A stretch of DNA of 64,000 nt. It comes from Papaver somniferum. Its lineage: Eukaryota > Streptophyta > Magnoliopsida > Ranunculales > Papaveraceae. Made by a program: the position numbers and the translations under genes. Of this stretch, positions 46,880 to 58,501 are shown one piece after another (the first letter of the stretch is position 1; each line of letters opens with the position of its first letter). A model generated the notes under the pieces. The model was not told the origin of the DNA and did no database searches. It was given only the letters and a program-made list of their open reading frames with translations. The stretch covers positions 179,003,690-179,067,689 of the forward strand of contig NC_039362.1 in assembly GCF_003573695.1 (NCBI RefSeq), read 5' to 3'.

Positions 46880-49690
46880 ATAAGTCCTTTCTCTGAAAGT
46901 GATTGTCTATGGACTGAGTCGAGACAATACAACTAATCGGTTCACACTTCATGTGATCGTCTATGGATACGAGATCGAGACAATACGATAACAAGATAAC
47001 TTGTGTGATTGACTATGGACACAAGATCGAGATAATACAACAACGAAGTATGTTTACTTGATAATAGGTTAGGACTTAACCAAACCCAATAGGATTGCTA
47101 TCAAGTAAATAGGAATTCACGTTTGTGTATTTTACTTCTAATTATAATAAAAACAATTATAATTGCGGAAATTGAAAAGTAAAAGACACAGAAAGATTTT
47201 GTTAACGAGGAAACTGCAAATGTAGAAAAACCTCGGGACCTTGTCCAGAATTGAATACTCTCAAGATTAAGCCACTATACAAAATCTAAACCAACTTCGT
47301 ATAGTTGAGACCAAGAAACTAAACATATAGTTCACCTAGTTCCGTATGTATCCCTGCGCCTCCAACTTGCAATAAGTCATGCACTTGGAACAATTCCTTT
47401 GGTTCGTATTCCAAACATTAAAGGAACAACAAATCTGTTCGGTAACAACTCTTTTCAAACAACGTGATATGAGTTTGACAAAAGGCTCTTCCGTTTATCC
47501 CAATAAACTCCTTTGTCAGGTTCTTAGATCTATCCAATAACAATTACCAAGGTAATTGTCAAGACTTTGCAATGAATACTTCGAATCACAAAGAAACGTA
47601 TTGATGTCGATCTACTCAAATAATCAATCAAGGTTATCACAAAGATAAACCAATTATAGTTGGATCCCCAGCCGATCAAGTTTTGTGCACACCAAAGATT
47701 ATGAACCCAAATCAGAAATCTTCTTCGTCTTCAAATTTTCTTAGATCTTCAATAAACACCTGCTTACAATCAACTTGAATCTCTTGTGATCAATCACACA
47801 CAGAACGGAGTCCGTTATCAATGGATTATCACAAGACGTCTTTAGATCTACAAACAATCTAAAGATCCTTGTCGAAACTTCGATCTAGTTTGAGTGAATC
47901 TTATATCAGAAGAGAAGATTTTCAAGAATAAACAAACTAGGTGCAATCAAAGTTCAACCGCCGTTAGTCAATTAAATCAATCGAAAACTAATAATAAACT
48001 GCAATTATCTAGTTTCCCACCAACGGTACTCGTAGAGCTTCCCAATCCCAAAGAAGTCATTAAAACAAGCGGTCATAATAGATTTCGTCTAATTAGCGTA
48101 CTTTCCTCTCTGAATAGACGACTCCACCAGTAACAACACAACTAGTTTTGCTGGCTCTGAGGATTCGTTTGCTCGAAATGCAAACTTCAATATTTATAGA
48201 CCAAGGAAGTTTGGACACTAAGGAATTTCCAAAACCGAATATTCTCAAAGATATGCAATAAAGCCAAAAACGGTTTTCATAATTCCTAGAGATGCACTGT
48301 CCAAATATTAACCGAAATCTCAGTAGGAAATCTCCAACTGGTAAATGCACATTACTAATTTTTATTTTCTAAAGATATGCATTTTAATTGCTGGAAATTA
48401 AAAGCATATAAAGCATATAAAATTAAAAGATTCTCAATTTATTTCGATCTGGGATTCTTTCCTTTAGCTATTAAGAAATATCTTTGAACAATAAAAGGTA
48501 AGAGTTATTGCACATGTTCAAAGTATGTGGACATTTTTACTTTGTAAATCCTTTTTCATATTTACAATCTTGTAACCGATTTGCCACACTTCTAAACGAG
48601 TTTAGAATTGGTTCATCTGATTTCCAAGAACTATGTGATTGATCAAAAAACATTCAATCACCATTCATGGGTTTAACGGTTCTACCAAATAAGTTTCGGT
48701 TCTACCTCCATGTGGGTACTAGGATCGGTAACACTAGTTACCAAAAGTTGGTTGACTAGGTACTAGGATCTGTTACCACATATATATGGTATATAACTTG
48801 TATTCGGTTGCATAAGTAATATGATCAGTCACACCAATTACTAAAACTTGCTAACCTACTACAAGGATCGATTACACATCTTGTGATTAGTCCCAACCAA
48901 GTTCTAGGATCGGTTACCCAATGACTAGTAATGGTCACACCAATTACCAATATCGATCATACCATCTCAGGTGATTACTGAAGATCGGTTTCACTAATAA
49001 AAGTCATACCAATACAAAAGTCAGGCCTTGTGAATAGTTTTACCAAGATACATAAACAAGTTATGAGAGGTTATACTAAACACAAATATTGGTAATCCAA
49101 ATATTTGTAATAAATAACATTACGAATAAGCCTAGCGATTTCCCTTTCGATTCATAACAGAAGTTTATGAATTGTACTTCCTTTAAACGAATGTAAAACA
49201 TTGTTTCCTAGGACGAAATCTTCACCCATACCCATACACATAATCACAATAGCATTCATATGATTATGTCGATGTCTTATATACGAAGTTCAAAAGATAG
49301 ACGTTATAGTTCGTATTGTAATTCCTTAATACTATGTCTAACTAGAATATAATCATTTACAGCTTCGCAGTTAAGAATGAAACAGATCAAGTCAAATATT
49401 ACTAACCTCAAGTGGAAGGATGATGTTGTTGTTGTAGCTCTTTACTTCTTCACATTCTTCAAGTCTTCACGTAATACTTATAAGTCCCATATCCTAGTAA
49501 CTTTCTAGCTAGCCTATAGGAAGTTGACTCAAGTAAATAATCAAGCGACTCTTTAAATGATTTTTGATTCACTAAAATATGACAACCAAACTTGACATAC
49601 CAACGCTTGGTGGGTTCAACCGAGTTATGCTCTAACACATTCCAAAAATCCAAGTGATCACTAGCGTAAAAGGTAGTTTTTCTGACCCAC
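46880..49690. other. Non-coding repetitive DNA, likely LTR-element debris
   Basis: The phrase gactatggacacaagatcga occurs several times in variants (46,905-47,035), and ggatcggtta-type words recur at 48,720-48,990. A stretch around 47,160-47,290 has the look of common plant retroelement LTR sequence. I found no ORF with a recognisable domain and no LTR pair. Confidence 0.4.
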
Positions 49691-49779
49691 ATCCGCGACT
49701 CTCAATGATGGTCAATTGACCATGGACCGGTCAAGACGGTCTAAGATCTAATAAAAAATCCTGCATACAACATGGAGCG

Positions 49780-50280
49780 CCAAAGTTGGTCGTTGAATGA
49801 AAAGTATTACTATTATTTTATTCCTCTTTCACCAACCCACACTTTGACCAGTGAGCCTAGTTAGTACTTTCTGTGGTTCAATTCTCAAGGCATCCATTCT
49901 CCCCGTTCTCCTTATCTCTTCATCTCTTTAATATTTCTCCCTAACCGAACATCATTTTTCTTTTTCTTTCTCTTCTGCTCGACAGAGAAACTGCAACTAT
50001 CATTTCTTCTTCACTTCCATCACTACCACAGACCACACAACCACCATCCACTACTTCCGTCACCACAACAACACCTTCTTCTTCATCTTCTCCCTTGATT
50101 TGGTTTGCATACAAAAAATCAACAAAACCCCAAGAACCATAGAAAAATATAAATAGTTTCTACTTTACAGAATCAAAATCACTGTTAGAAATCAAAGCTT
50201 TATCCTAACTCATTTCAACATTTTGTTCTTTAAATCATCATTCTCGTTACGATCTTGAGCATCAATTTCATCAGGTATAA
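49780..50280 (+). promoter_or_regulatory. Possible promoter and 5' leader of the gene remnant at 51,621
   Basis: A CT-rich stretch (ttctttttctttctcttctg and ccatcactaccaca) followed by a long intron-like AT-rich segment looks like a plant 5' leader. No start codon with a long frame follows, so this is weak evidence. The segment 50,280-51,620 looks intronic, with a few possible short exons. Confidence 0.3.
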
Positions 50281-51620
50281 TGTATCGAAGTTTTTTTTTT
50301 TGTTAAGATTTCAATTTCTAAATTTGGGGGTTTTGGCTATGGGTTAGAAATGTGGTTTTGAAATAGTCTTTTGTAACCGATTTAGTGTTTTAATGTTAGT
50401 TTAGTTGTTTAATTGGTTTTGCAGAAACTGATTTTGTATCGATGGATTTATTGTTTCATTTTCACGTTTTGTCAATCTTGATATGTTCTAAGAAAGAACA
50501 TCAGCAGATAATTTCCGATTTATTGTAGATTAGTTGCCCTAATTTTTTTTTTTGTATCTATTGTTCTTGCTTGATATGGGAATTTTTGATTTGAAGGTTC
50601 AAAAAGAACTCCAACTCTACTGATTTTATTGAAGGGATATGAGATATGGGTTGCAATATAAGTATAATTTTATTTTGATCTTTAACCTTAACTGACAATT
50701 GATTTTTTTTGGTTTGTTTTATTTGAGCTTTTAGGTTGAGGAAAACATCTGCTGCAACTTCTCAAAGAAGGATTTAACCCCATCTTCAATTGGTATTAGT
50801 TTCATGATTCTTCGTATTTTTGTGTGTTTTATTCAATTGGTTTGTCTATGTTTGATGTTGTTCTTGTTTGTGAGGTGGGTTTAAGTTATTGAGTACTGGG
50901 CTTTCTTAGTTTTTAGGTAAGGTATAGCATCATCCTCATTACCCACCTTGAAAGGAACTTTATTCAATGGTTGGTATATTTTGATGGGAAATCATGATGC
51001 ATTTTAAGAATTTCTTAAGTTTTAGACATGAAGTTCCTCATGTGGCAGTTTGTCATTGGCGTTGGAATGTGCTTTAAGTAACTTATTCAATGGAACACAT
51101 AAGCTCTTTGGTCTTTTTCACTTTAAGTAATTGCATATGAACATCTGATAATCAAATTTCACTTCCTTCTACTGAGTACTACTTTTGCTTATTCGCATAA
51201 TTGCAGTGTCAACAAAAATTAATGTGAAATTCAGATCCCCCTACCCAAAATTGAAAAGATGCGAGAGGTATATTTTTCTTCAATAAAGAACATTGAATGT
51301 GTAAAAACCTCTAATGAATTTGTGTTGTTTACTTCTAATTATTTAGATAAAAACGGCCTGATCATTATTGGCTTGTTGCAGGATATAACCCTTCAAGAAG
51401 CCAAAACAGGACGAGAATAATTTAGACGCTGAACTTTTTGAAAATCCTAGCAATATCCTGGAGCTTAGGTATTGGTCTTCTTATGGCGGATAAATATATT
51501 CTAGGACTGGTAATTTCTTAAAACTTTTCACTAGGTGTCCTATTTCTTGATCTTTATATGTTAGTTTATAAGTCTCCATGGATGTTTTATCAAGTGTTTT
51601 TATTTGTTTCTTAAATATTG

Positions 51621-52057
51621 ATGATTGCTTTTGCTAATATACACGAGGCTCATATAGTTTCTTTCATTGATGTTGTTGAAACTATTAAGGAGGGTAGAGT
51701 TCATATAGACTACCCAGAGAATATTAAGGCTGATGACAATGGGAAAGACAAGGTTTCAATCTAACTGGCCCTCTTATGTTACATCTTCCTGTTATTATAT
51801 GTTATGACATCTTTCTGTTATTAGATGACATTTATCTTTTCTTTTGATTATTCTCGCTAGATGTACTATAACATCATTTAACCTTCTGAAAAATATCATT
51901 TGAATAATTCATCATGTGTCGGTCTCTCGAAGCGAAAGGATAAAAATTGGCATCTCATTTCTTTTATTTTGGTGGTAGGTGCTTGCTCCTTATAGAGCGG
52001 AGTACCAACTCGCAGAGGAGATAAATACAACATCAATACCAACTGCATATTCATTAT
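51621..52057 (+). pseudogene. Exons of an unidentified gene, cut by an LTR element
   Basis: An open segment at 51,621-51,752 codes AHIVSFIDVVETIKEGRVHI (from about codon ten) and ends GKDK at a GT donor. After an intron, 51,979-52,057 codes VLAPYRAEYQLAEEINTTSI and PTAYSL. The second segment is split inside a codon by the LTR element at 52,058. Its frame resumes at 54,022 after one ATTAT copy and stops at 54,030-54,032. The clean frame joining shows that this was coding-like sequence before insertion. I do not recognise the family; possible relation to the segments at 56,077-56,885 is unproven. Confidence 0.45.
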
Positions 52058-52443
52058 TGATGCAGGGCAGAAGCGTTGAATAAAATTAAAATCTAAAACC
52101 ACATATTTCCGAGATACCACTCTCAAGGAAAATACTACTTTTTTATTAATCAAAATCTTCTCCTCTAATATCAAAACATGGAGCTCTTTATATAGATAAC
52201 TCCTTATCAATTAATAACCAAATATTTTATTTAATTATTAAAAATACTTACTACCTTATCTAATGGATATTTTCTAAACTAATGAAATACTAAAATAAAT
52301 ACTATTAGATACTTCTAAAAGTTACCTAAATAATAAAAGAGAAAATATCTTAATTAATTAAATATTATTTGCTAAATAATAATAATAAATCAAAGAAAAA
52401 TAACAATAAACGAGTATATTCACTTTCCCTAAATACTCCACCA
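52058..52443 (-). repeat. 3' LTR of the compact element
   Basis: It begins TGATGCAGGGCAGAAGCG and ends ACTCCACCA on plus, and matches 53,632-54,016. Confidence 0.93.
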
Positions 52444-53575
52444 TTCTCCCCTTCTCAAAAAAAATTCGCCCTCGAATTTTGCCAGTATTTGTAGTTGGGT
52501 AAATAATTCTTCGATGAAAATTCTTATAGTCCTTCAACTTAAATAATATTGACATAATTAGTATTGAACCGGAAAATACCTGCGCATCGAAATAGTTAAG
52601 TTGATGTCGTTGATCCACCTGATTACATACTGCTTCAGGAGAATATGGACCAACATAACAAGAATATAACATGATCTCATCATCAGGGTAATCATCATAG
52701 ATTGGTGGTAGATTCCAATCCACGGCAACATTATTTTTCTCAACCACAGAAAAAGAAAAAATGCCATCAAACCTTGGGATTTCAAGCTTTAATCCGGACT
52801 CCAACGAATCTCGTGGATCATGTGCAACTCCTTGAAATCCTTCTTCCTTGTCGCCAAGGAAGTTTTTTTGTTCATCACCGGTCACTTCCTCCACTCGCCC
52901 TCGAATTTTGCCAGTATTAGTTCTTGTATAAATAATTCGTCGATGAAAATATTTATAATCCGTCGACTTAAATAATCTTGGCATAATTGCTATTTGACTC
53001 AAAAATATTTGCGCTTTGAAAATGTGAAGTTGATGTCGTTGATCCACCTGACTACATAAAGCTTTTAGAGAGTATGAATCAACATAACTAGAACATAATA
53101 TGATCTCATCATCAGGATAAATATCATAAATTGGTGGTAGATTCCAATCCACGGCAATATTATTTTTCTCAACCACAGAAAAAGAAAAAATGCCATCAAA
53201 CCTTGGGATTTCAAGCTTTAATCCGGATTCCAACGAATCTCGTGGATCATGTGCAACTCCTTGAAATCCTTCTTCCTTGTCGCCAAGGAAGTTTTTTTGT
53301 TCATCACCGGTCACTTCCTCCACTCGCTGTAGGCTAGGACCATGATGGGGCTCTTGCTGATGATGCATTTCAGCCAATTGGAGGGTGAGCGCCTTAACCT
53401 TCCGTTCTAGATCATCTATTACCGCTTGCTCTTTCTCATCGCTGAGAGCGGCTCTTCGAACTACTGCCCCTTTAAAAATCTCATAAAACGAAAAGTAACC
53501 ATCAAAACAGCTGCTCACATATGTCATGAACCCTATATATTTTCTAGTTGTAGCAAATTTGTGCCAACAAACCAT
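52358..53575 (-). CDS. Gag-derived ORF with an internal 143-residue duplication
   Basis: A 405-residue frame from the ATG at 53,575 (MVCWHKFATTRKY). Its body contains a coil (DDLERKVKALTLQLAEMHH) and then LKLEIPRFDGIFSFSVVEKN, which resembles the (L)xFPRFDG start of plant retrotransposon gag domains. A 429-bp unit is repeated in tandem and in frame: RVEEVTGDEQKNFLG opens both copies, about 143 residues apart, and TNTGKIRGR closes both. The C-terminus runs into the 3' LTR and ends at 52,358 in a hydrophobic tail. No zinc knuckle, protease or polymerase motif is seen. It is probably the element's only protein; function as an RNA-binding or structural protein is inference. Confidence 0.65.
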   Translation of the reverse strand: MVCWHKFATTRKYIGFMTYVSSCFDGYFSFYEIFKGAVVRRAALSDEKEQAVIDDLERKVKALTLQLAEMHHQQEPHHGPSLQRVEEVTGDEQKNFLGDKEEGFQGVAHDPRDSLESGLKLEIPRFDGIFSFSVVEKNNIAVDWNLPPIYDIYPDDEIILCSSYVDSYSLKALCSQVDQRHQLHIFKAQIFLSQIAIMPRLFKSTDYKYFHRRIIYTRTNTGKIRGRVEEVTGDEQKNFLGDKEEGFQGVAHDPRDSLESGLKLEIPRFDGIFSFSVVEKNNVAVDWNLPPIYDDYPDDEIMLYSCYVGPYSPEAVCNQVDQRHQLNYFDAQVFSGSILIMSILFKLKDYKNFHRRIIYPTTNTGKIRGRIFFEKGRMVEYLGKVNILVYCYFSLIYYYYLANNI

Positions 53576-53631
53576 TACTCTTTTTATAGGTTCTAGACCA
53601 GAAATTGTAGACAACAGGCTCTGATACCAAC

Positions 53632-54016
53632 TGATGCAGGGCGGAAGCGTTGAATAGAATTAAATCTAAAACCACATATTTCCGAGATACCACTCTCAAG
53701 GAAAATACTACTTTTCAATTAATCAAAATCTTCTCCTCTAATATCAAAACATGGAGCTCTTTATATAGATAACTCCTTATCAATTAATAACCAAATATTT
53801 TATTTAATTATTAAAAATACTTACTACCTTATCTAATGGATATTTTCTAAACTAATGAAATACTAAAATAAATACTATTAGATACTTCTAAAAGTTACCT
53901 AAATAATAAAAGAGAAAATATCTTAATTAATTAAATATTATTTGCTAAATAATAATAATAAATCAAAGAAAAATAACAATAAACGAGTATATTCACTTTC
54001 CCTAAATACTCCACCA
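53632..54016 (-). repeat. 5' LTR of the compact element
   Basis: The partner of 52,058-52,443. The few differences that I noted include GGGCGGAAG for GGGCAGAAG. Confidence 0.93.
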
Positions 54017-54032
54017 ATTATTAAGCATATAA

Positions 54033-55820
54033 ATGTAGAGTTTTCATAATAAAATTGGATTCTACCTAAACCCTAACATGGAATTAGTTAGGCATGACTT
54101 TCTTAAAAACCATAAACAAATATGAATATAAAATCGTAGCTAATCAAAATGGAGAAAATAAGCCTCAAACCCTAATCTCCTCTGCGGCTCTCTTCAACTG
54201 CCTGTAGCCGCGCCTCCTCGTGTCCATTTTCCTTCTTCTGTTTACCGCCTATTCTCGGCTCTGCGGCCGGTCGTCCCTCCTCCTCTTATGTTCTTCTATG
54301 TAGAATTATATACTCCTAAAGAAACCCCCTAATCGGACCGAGAAAGTCATCTGCTAAAGTCCCATTCAATCACTGCCTGACTCACAAGTTGAGACCCATT
54401 AACACTTCTAATATCTTTCCGTCTAGCCACCGGGAGCAACTATCACAATCGACTGCACGGAACCCATCTCCCATTCAGCTTTACGAATCAACAGCCAATC
54501 ACTTTCATAGCACCAACATCATACACTTCATTTTGCTGTCGTCCTTCTGTCCCAAATCGGCAGACAACCACCACTTCAATCTCGTGAGAACATCCATACT
54601 CCAATGGCAGTAGCAGTAACTCGTCTTCCCTGTCATCTCCATACAGCCTCTTTGTGTGTTCGACAATCACCGCCTGAAATTGTTGCCACCACCAAGAACC
54701 ATTGATCCTCTAACACAACTTCATAATCAACTCAAGAGCTTCTTCTTCCTGTATGTTTGCACGAATCCATTACTCCCAAACACAGACCCATCACACAAAA
54801 TCCATCTCTTTGTAGTGTGCGATTAATTCCGTCTTCAAGTACTGATGTTGAAATACGCCAGGTGTTGGTATGGAGTAGAGAAAACTCTAGTTTTCGAACT
54901 TCAAATGTTAAGAAGAAAATGCTCACGTATTCCACCAGCACATGTGTCACTTAAATGGTTTAGAGAGTATCATCCCTTAGGTGCACAACATGCACTAAAT
55001 GTGCTGGCCAAGAATAGTTAACCTTGGTAGCCAATAATAATTAAGCTCTCCCCAGAAGGTTCCGTAAGTGATGGTTGTCGCAAACTCCATTTAGTGGATC
55101 AGGCCATGTCCAAGTTTAAAACTTTTAGCTCACGACACCATTTCGACTCCCTTATGTTGTCTTGGTAACTAGACTGGTTGCTGATATATGGAAATACCAG
55201 GCCAACCTCTTTTGATCATTGTGGTTGCTGATACATGGAGATACCAGGCCAACCCGGTTGCTGATACATGGAGATACCAGGCCAACCCCATTTCATCATT
55301 GTGGTTGCTGATACATGGAGATACCAGGCCAACCCGGCTGCTGATACATGGAAATACCAGGCCAGCATAATAAGTGCTGCTAATATATAGAAATACCAGG
55401 CCAGCATAATAAGTGCTGCTGATATATAGAAATACCAGGCCAGCATATTTGATCATTGTGGTTGCTGATATATGGAAGTACCAGGCCAACCACATTTTGT
55501 CATTTTCGTCGCAAACACCATTAAGTCTCACATTTTGCTGTTTATTCGTTGGATGATCGAATTCACTTGTACTTTCTACAAAAGCACTAAAATAGTATTG
55601 TTAGCCAAAATATCGGGTCCTAACTAATATAAATATGGGTATAAAATGTAGCATTTACATGCTTATCAACACCCCCACACTTATGTTTTGCTAGTCCTCG
55701 AGCAAAACAAAGAATTGACCCGCTCAACAGCTGGTCATAAATTTTTTTTGTTGTATAATATCAAAATTCCTAACGAAAATGCCAGTGATCATCACCCTGA
55801 GTTTACTGATGCTACTTTAT
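54033..55820 (-). mobile_element. Probable Ty3/gypsy LTR and internal remnant
   Basis: On the minus strand an LTR start TGATAAGCATGTAAATGC stands at 55,669, preceded by a PPT-like purine tract (reverse of acacccccacac, 55,670-55,681). The next internal words (tgctagtcctcgagcaaaac) match the corresponding place of the young element (acttgtcctcaagtaaaac at 14,616-14,634). So a related element lies here, with its LTR running left from 55,669. The left LTR edge and the rest of the interior were not found. Open frames in 54,380-54,960 show no domain. Confidence 0.5.
55177..55495 (+). repeat. Minisatellite, eight copies of a unit containing TACCAGGCCA
   Basis: Units start GGTTGCTGATACATGGAGAT (or close variants) and end CCAGGCCAACC or CCAGGCCAGC. 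Spacer lengths vary (none, about 15 bp, or gatcattgt-type). Eight copies of taccaggcca are countable. The two ends of many units (GGTTG and CAACC) are complementary, so each unit can fold on itself. Confidence 0.85.
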
Positions 55821-56076
55821 ATGCGTGAATTGCAAAAGGACTCTGCCTTGCTTCAATTCTGACAAGAGGGGCTTATTGTTTCTAGTTGGAATTTTTCCGT
55901 ACTATAAAGGGTATACATTTAGTTGTGCAAGGCTAATCAAATATTTTTATTTGTCAATTTGCTTTCAGTTTTTATTTAAGATATTAAATTGGGACATTTT
56001 TTTGCGTATACAGGGAGGGGATAATTGGCAGTGGAGCTCATATTTCAGATCCTTCAATTGATTTCGACTTCTAGTT

Positions 56077-56300
56077 ATGGTTTTACTTGTTTTTTGCTTG
56101 GTAATACATTTGATTTATGTTTTTAGTTGTCTGATTTTACCGACCAATGCCTTCAGTACATCTGATGAAGTTGATGCAGATCCTAATTTTTTTATATGTG
56201 ACGCTTTAAAGGTTGATAAACTAAGGAAGGAGAAGACTCACAAAATGGATGTAAATGCAGTACATTGGAGCTCTCAGGTCTGTTTTATTTTTCTGAATTA
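56077..56300 (+). pseudogene. Unidentified exon-like segment
   Basis: The frame codes DEVDADPNFFICDALKVDKL and then TKMDVNAVHWSSQ-like sequence (THKMDVNAVHWSS), ending at a GT donor near 56,280. Its composition and the clear splice context make it a likely exon remnant, but I do not recognise the protein. The upstream hydrophobic residues (from 56,077) are probably intron read in frame. It may belong to the same lost gene as 51,621-52,057. Confidence 0.35.
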
Positions 56301-56712
56301 AACACACTTCATGATGTTAAAGAGACCTTTCCTTGGACTTATAATGATTACTTACATAAACTTATCATGCAGTGTAAATTTCTGAATTAAATAAGTCCCA
56401 TATATTTAGATTCAGATACACGTGGTTCTAGCTAATTCCAAATGGGTTCTTTTCACTGTCTCCTATTGTATCCTCGTTTGCACTTTGTCATTAAACCAAT
56501 CAAATATTAACTGCTCATGCTTGCACATTCTATGAAAATTCTATTCATTGCATTTTTCACTGCATTGAATATCTGATAGTTTTTGTATACGAATGAAAAG
56601 CTCTAGAAGTGTATCTCTTGAATACTTGCTTTTCAGATTCGTTATACCATAACATACAATAATTTCACAACTATGAACAACAAGGAACTGAAAATTGTTC
56701 TCTTGAAAACAG

Positions 56713-56885
56713 TTTTTCAGAAGGTTGTTGCTTCCTATTTCTGCCAAATTGTTGAAGGTATGCTCAGCCATCAGCTCAAGCAGTTTGTGATAGATGGAAA
56801 CAATGTTGTACTCATTGTTCCTGAAACCAGAGTTGATGATGTAGAATTCCATGAGAATGATGTTTATGCAATTTCTATGGAGTAA
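56713..56885 (+). pseudogene. EBP1 / PA2G4-like exon fragment
   Basis: After the acceptor at 56,712 the frame codes FQKVVASYFCQIVEGMLSHQ and goes on to LKQFVIDGNNVVLIVPETRV, then VEFHENDVYAI. This strongly resembles the ErbB3-binding protein 1 / PA2G4 family, a methionine-aminopeptidase-fold protein without peptidase activity that acts in ribosome biogenesis and growth control. Family members have IVEGVLSHQLKQ followed by VIDGNKVVL. The copy ends with a stop right after YAISME, where the family would continue, and neither earlier nor later exons were found. It is an isolated exon, likely carried here by duplication or an element. Confidence 0.8.
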
Positions 56886-57229
56886 ATCATTTTGCTGGTT
56901 AACTGCACTTGTCTTTCGACTTTATTGTTAGTTAAGACTTAAACTTATATTGGTATGAACTCAGAATTTAAAACCTTTTTTATGTAATTTGAACATAATG
57001 AATCAACGAATGTTAAACGGAAAAATTATTTGAGTTTACGAGTGCAAGTTTGATTTGATTCTCATTTGACTTGGTTATTGTTTTGGGTTTGATTTGGTTC
57101 GCATTTTGATTTGATTCTCATTTAAGGTTGATTTGGTTCTCATTTGAGGCCACACAAATTCAGTTAGCCAATCTTAATTTATTTTTTTTATATTAAAATC
57201 TATATATACGACTGATATGGGTAAGTCCT

Positions 57230-57405
57230 AACACCTTGACCGTTAAAATCGGTCGTTGATATATGATGTTCCGCGACCCTCAGAGCCACGTCATAGACGA
57301 AGAAGACACTCAACAATGACCATTTCCGCGACCGTTAAAAGAGGTCATTTAACTCGTATATATGACTTGCTCTCACGGTCGCGAAACTGCTATTTTCCAC
57401 TAGTG
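57230..57405. mobile_element. CACTA element end
   Basis: Read on the minus strand from 57,405, CACTAGTGGAAAATAGCAG is a typical CACTA terminus. Subterminal words with CGCGACCG in both orientations follow (57,265-57,385). The other terminus was not identified. Confidence 0.7.
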
Positions 57406-57639
57406 ATGTACTCGAACTCAAAATGAGTATAAATATATGATACTTTTGTAAATAATCTTGTTCCCGACCTGAAAATCAGTATGATTTATAGTCGAAATAA
57501 GAGTGAATATGATTTCAACCTCATTCTCGAATAGAGTACAGCTCATACTCGATCTAAGAATGAGTATGAAATCATACTCATTCCTAACTCAGGCATATAT
57601 ATGGAGTAGTATGTATTTTAGTTTTGTTTGCTATTTTTC

Positions 57640-57840
57640 AGTACATAATCAGTTCATGTTAATGTCCATATAGGCTGATTCTGGGTAAAAGCAATTTTTT
57701 TTTCTGTAAGACTAATGAAAAATCGATTATAATAATTGGATCTTATGTATACATACGCTAATCGATTTTGGGTGTGCTTCGTGAACACCAGCCCAGAATC
57801 GGTCCACAAGGGCGTGAACGTATACCGATTCTGGGTTGAG
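57640..57840. repeat. Second AATCGG / CCGATT motif cluster
   Basis: Copies such as aatcggtcc, ctaatcgatt and ataccgattc, with spacers resembling gttaatgtccatat, match the style of 46,440-46,800. A nearby run of atgagtatgaaatcatactc-type inverted words lies at 57,420-57,600. Confidence 0.55.
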
Positions 57841-58095
57841 ATTTTTCAAAAAAAAATCAAAATTTTTACATATTTTGATGATGACGAAAAATTAGTTGAT
57901 TTCAAGGTTATCATGATTAAGCATCAATTAACCATCCGAATAATTAATCATGACAAGGGGTTTTCCGTTTTACTTCTAAATGTCTATTTTTGTCTCTTAG
58001 TGGCAGGCCCCAAATTAGACCGGTATTATAAATACTCCTTATTGCTCTGATATTACTTTTAGTAGATAGTTTTGAACCTCTCAATTAAAATTTTA

Positions 58096-58359
58096 CTCCC
58101 TCCGTACCTATTATATAGGCGGAATTTCAATTTTTCCTTGTACCACTATATAGGCGGAGTCCAAATTTCAAAACGGCTTTTTACTTGTATTATTCCTATT
58201 TATTTGCTTGGGAATCATCACAATTAAGTATATGTCTCTAACATTGGAAATATAATTAAGGGTAAAACAGGAAAAAATATATAAATGTATAAAATCAATA
58301 AAAGTGTATTAATCTAAGAGAATTGGTCCCTCCGCCTATATAATGTGGTACGGAGGGAG
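58096..58359. mobile_element. Stowaway-type MITE (264 bp)
   Basis: CTCCCTCCGTACC at the left and its inverse GGTACGGAGGGAG at the right are flanked by TA on both sides (58,094-58,095 and 58,360-58,361). The termini are the classic Stowaway sequence. No coding capacity. Confidence 0.93.
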
Positions 58360-58501
58360 TAAATTATAGTGGACAGTCATGAACATCTCAGTTAAAATTT
58401 TAAATTATGTTAGTGCTGCTTACTGGACTGCGTCAAAAGTCTTTCAACCAATCACTCTTGGAAATTGGAGTACCTAGCTACAGTGTCTTGTGATTTTGCA
58501 T

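Larger units (their letters stand above)
52058..54016 (-). mobile_element. Compact non-autonomous LTR retrotransposon (1,959 bp)
   Basis: LTRs of 386 bp (52,058-52,443) and 385 bp (53,632-54,016) with TG...CA ends are flanked by the 5-bp target copy ATTAT (52,053-52,057 and 54,017-54,021). It reads on the minus strand: 5' LTR on the right, then TGGTATCAGAG at 53,619-53,629 (initiator Met PBS), one ORF, a purine tract (GAGAAGGGGAGAA, 52,444-52,456) and the 3' LTR. There is no protease or pol. The LTRs differ at only a few sites, so insertion is fairly recent. Confidence 0.93.

Noticed and set aside
55169..55531. A 120-codon frame with YYAGLVFLYISS-type repeats
   Set aside because: It is a translation of the minisatellite; open frames also exist on the other strand.
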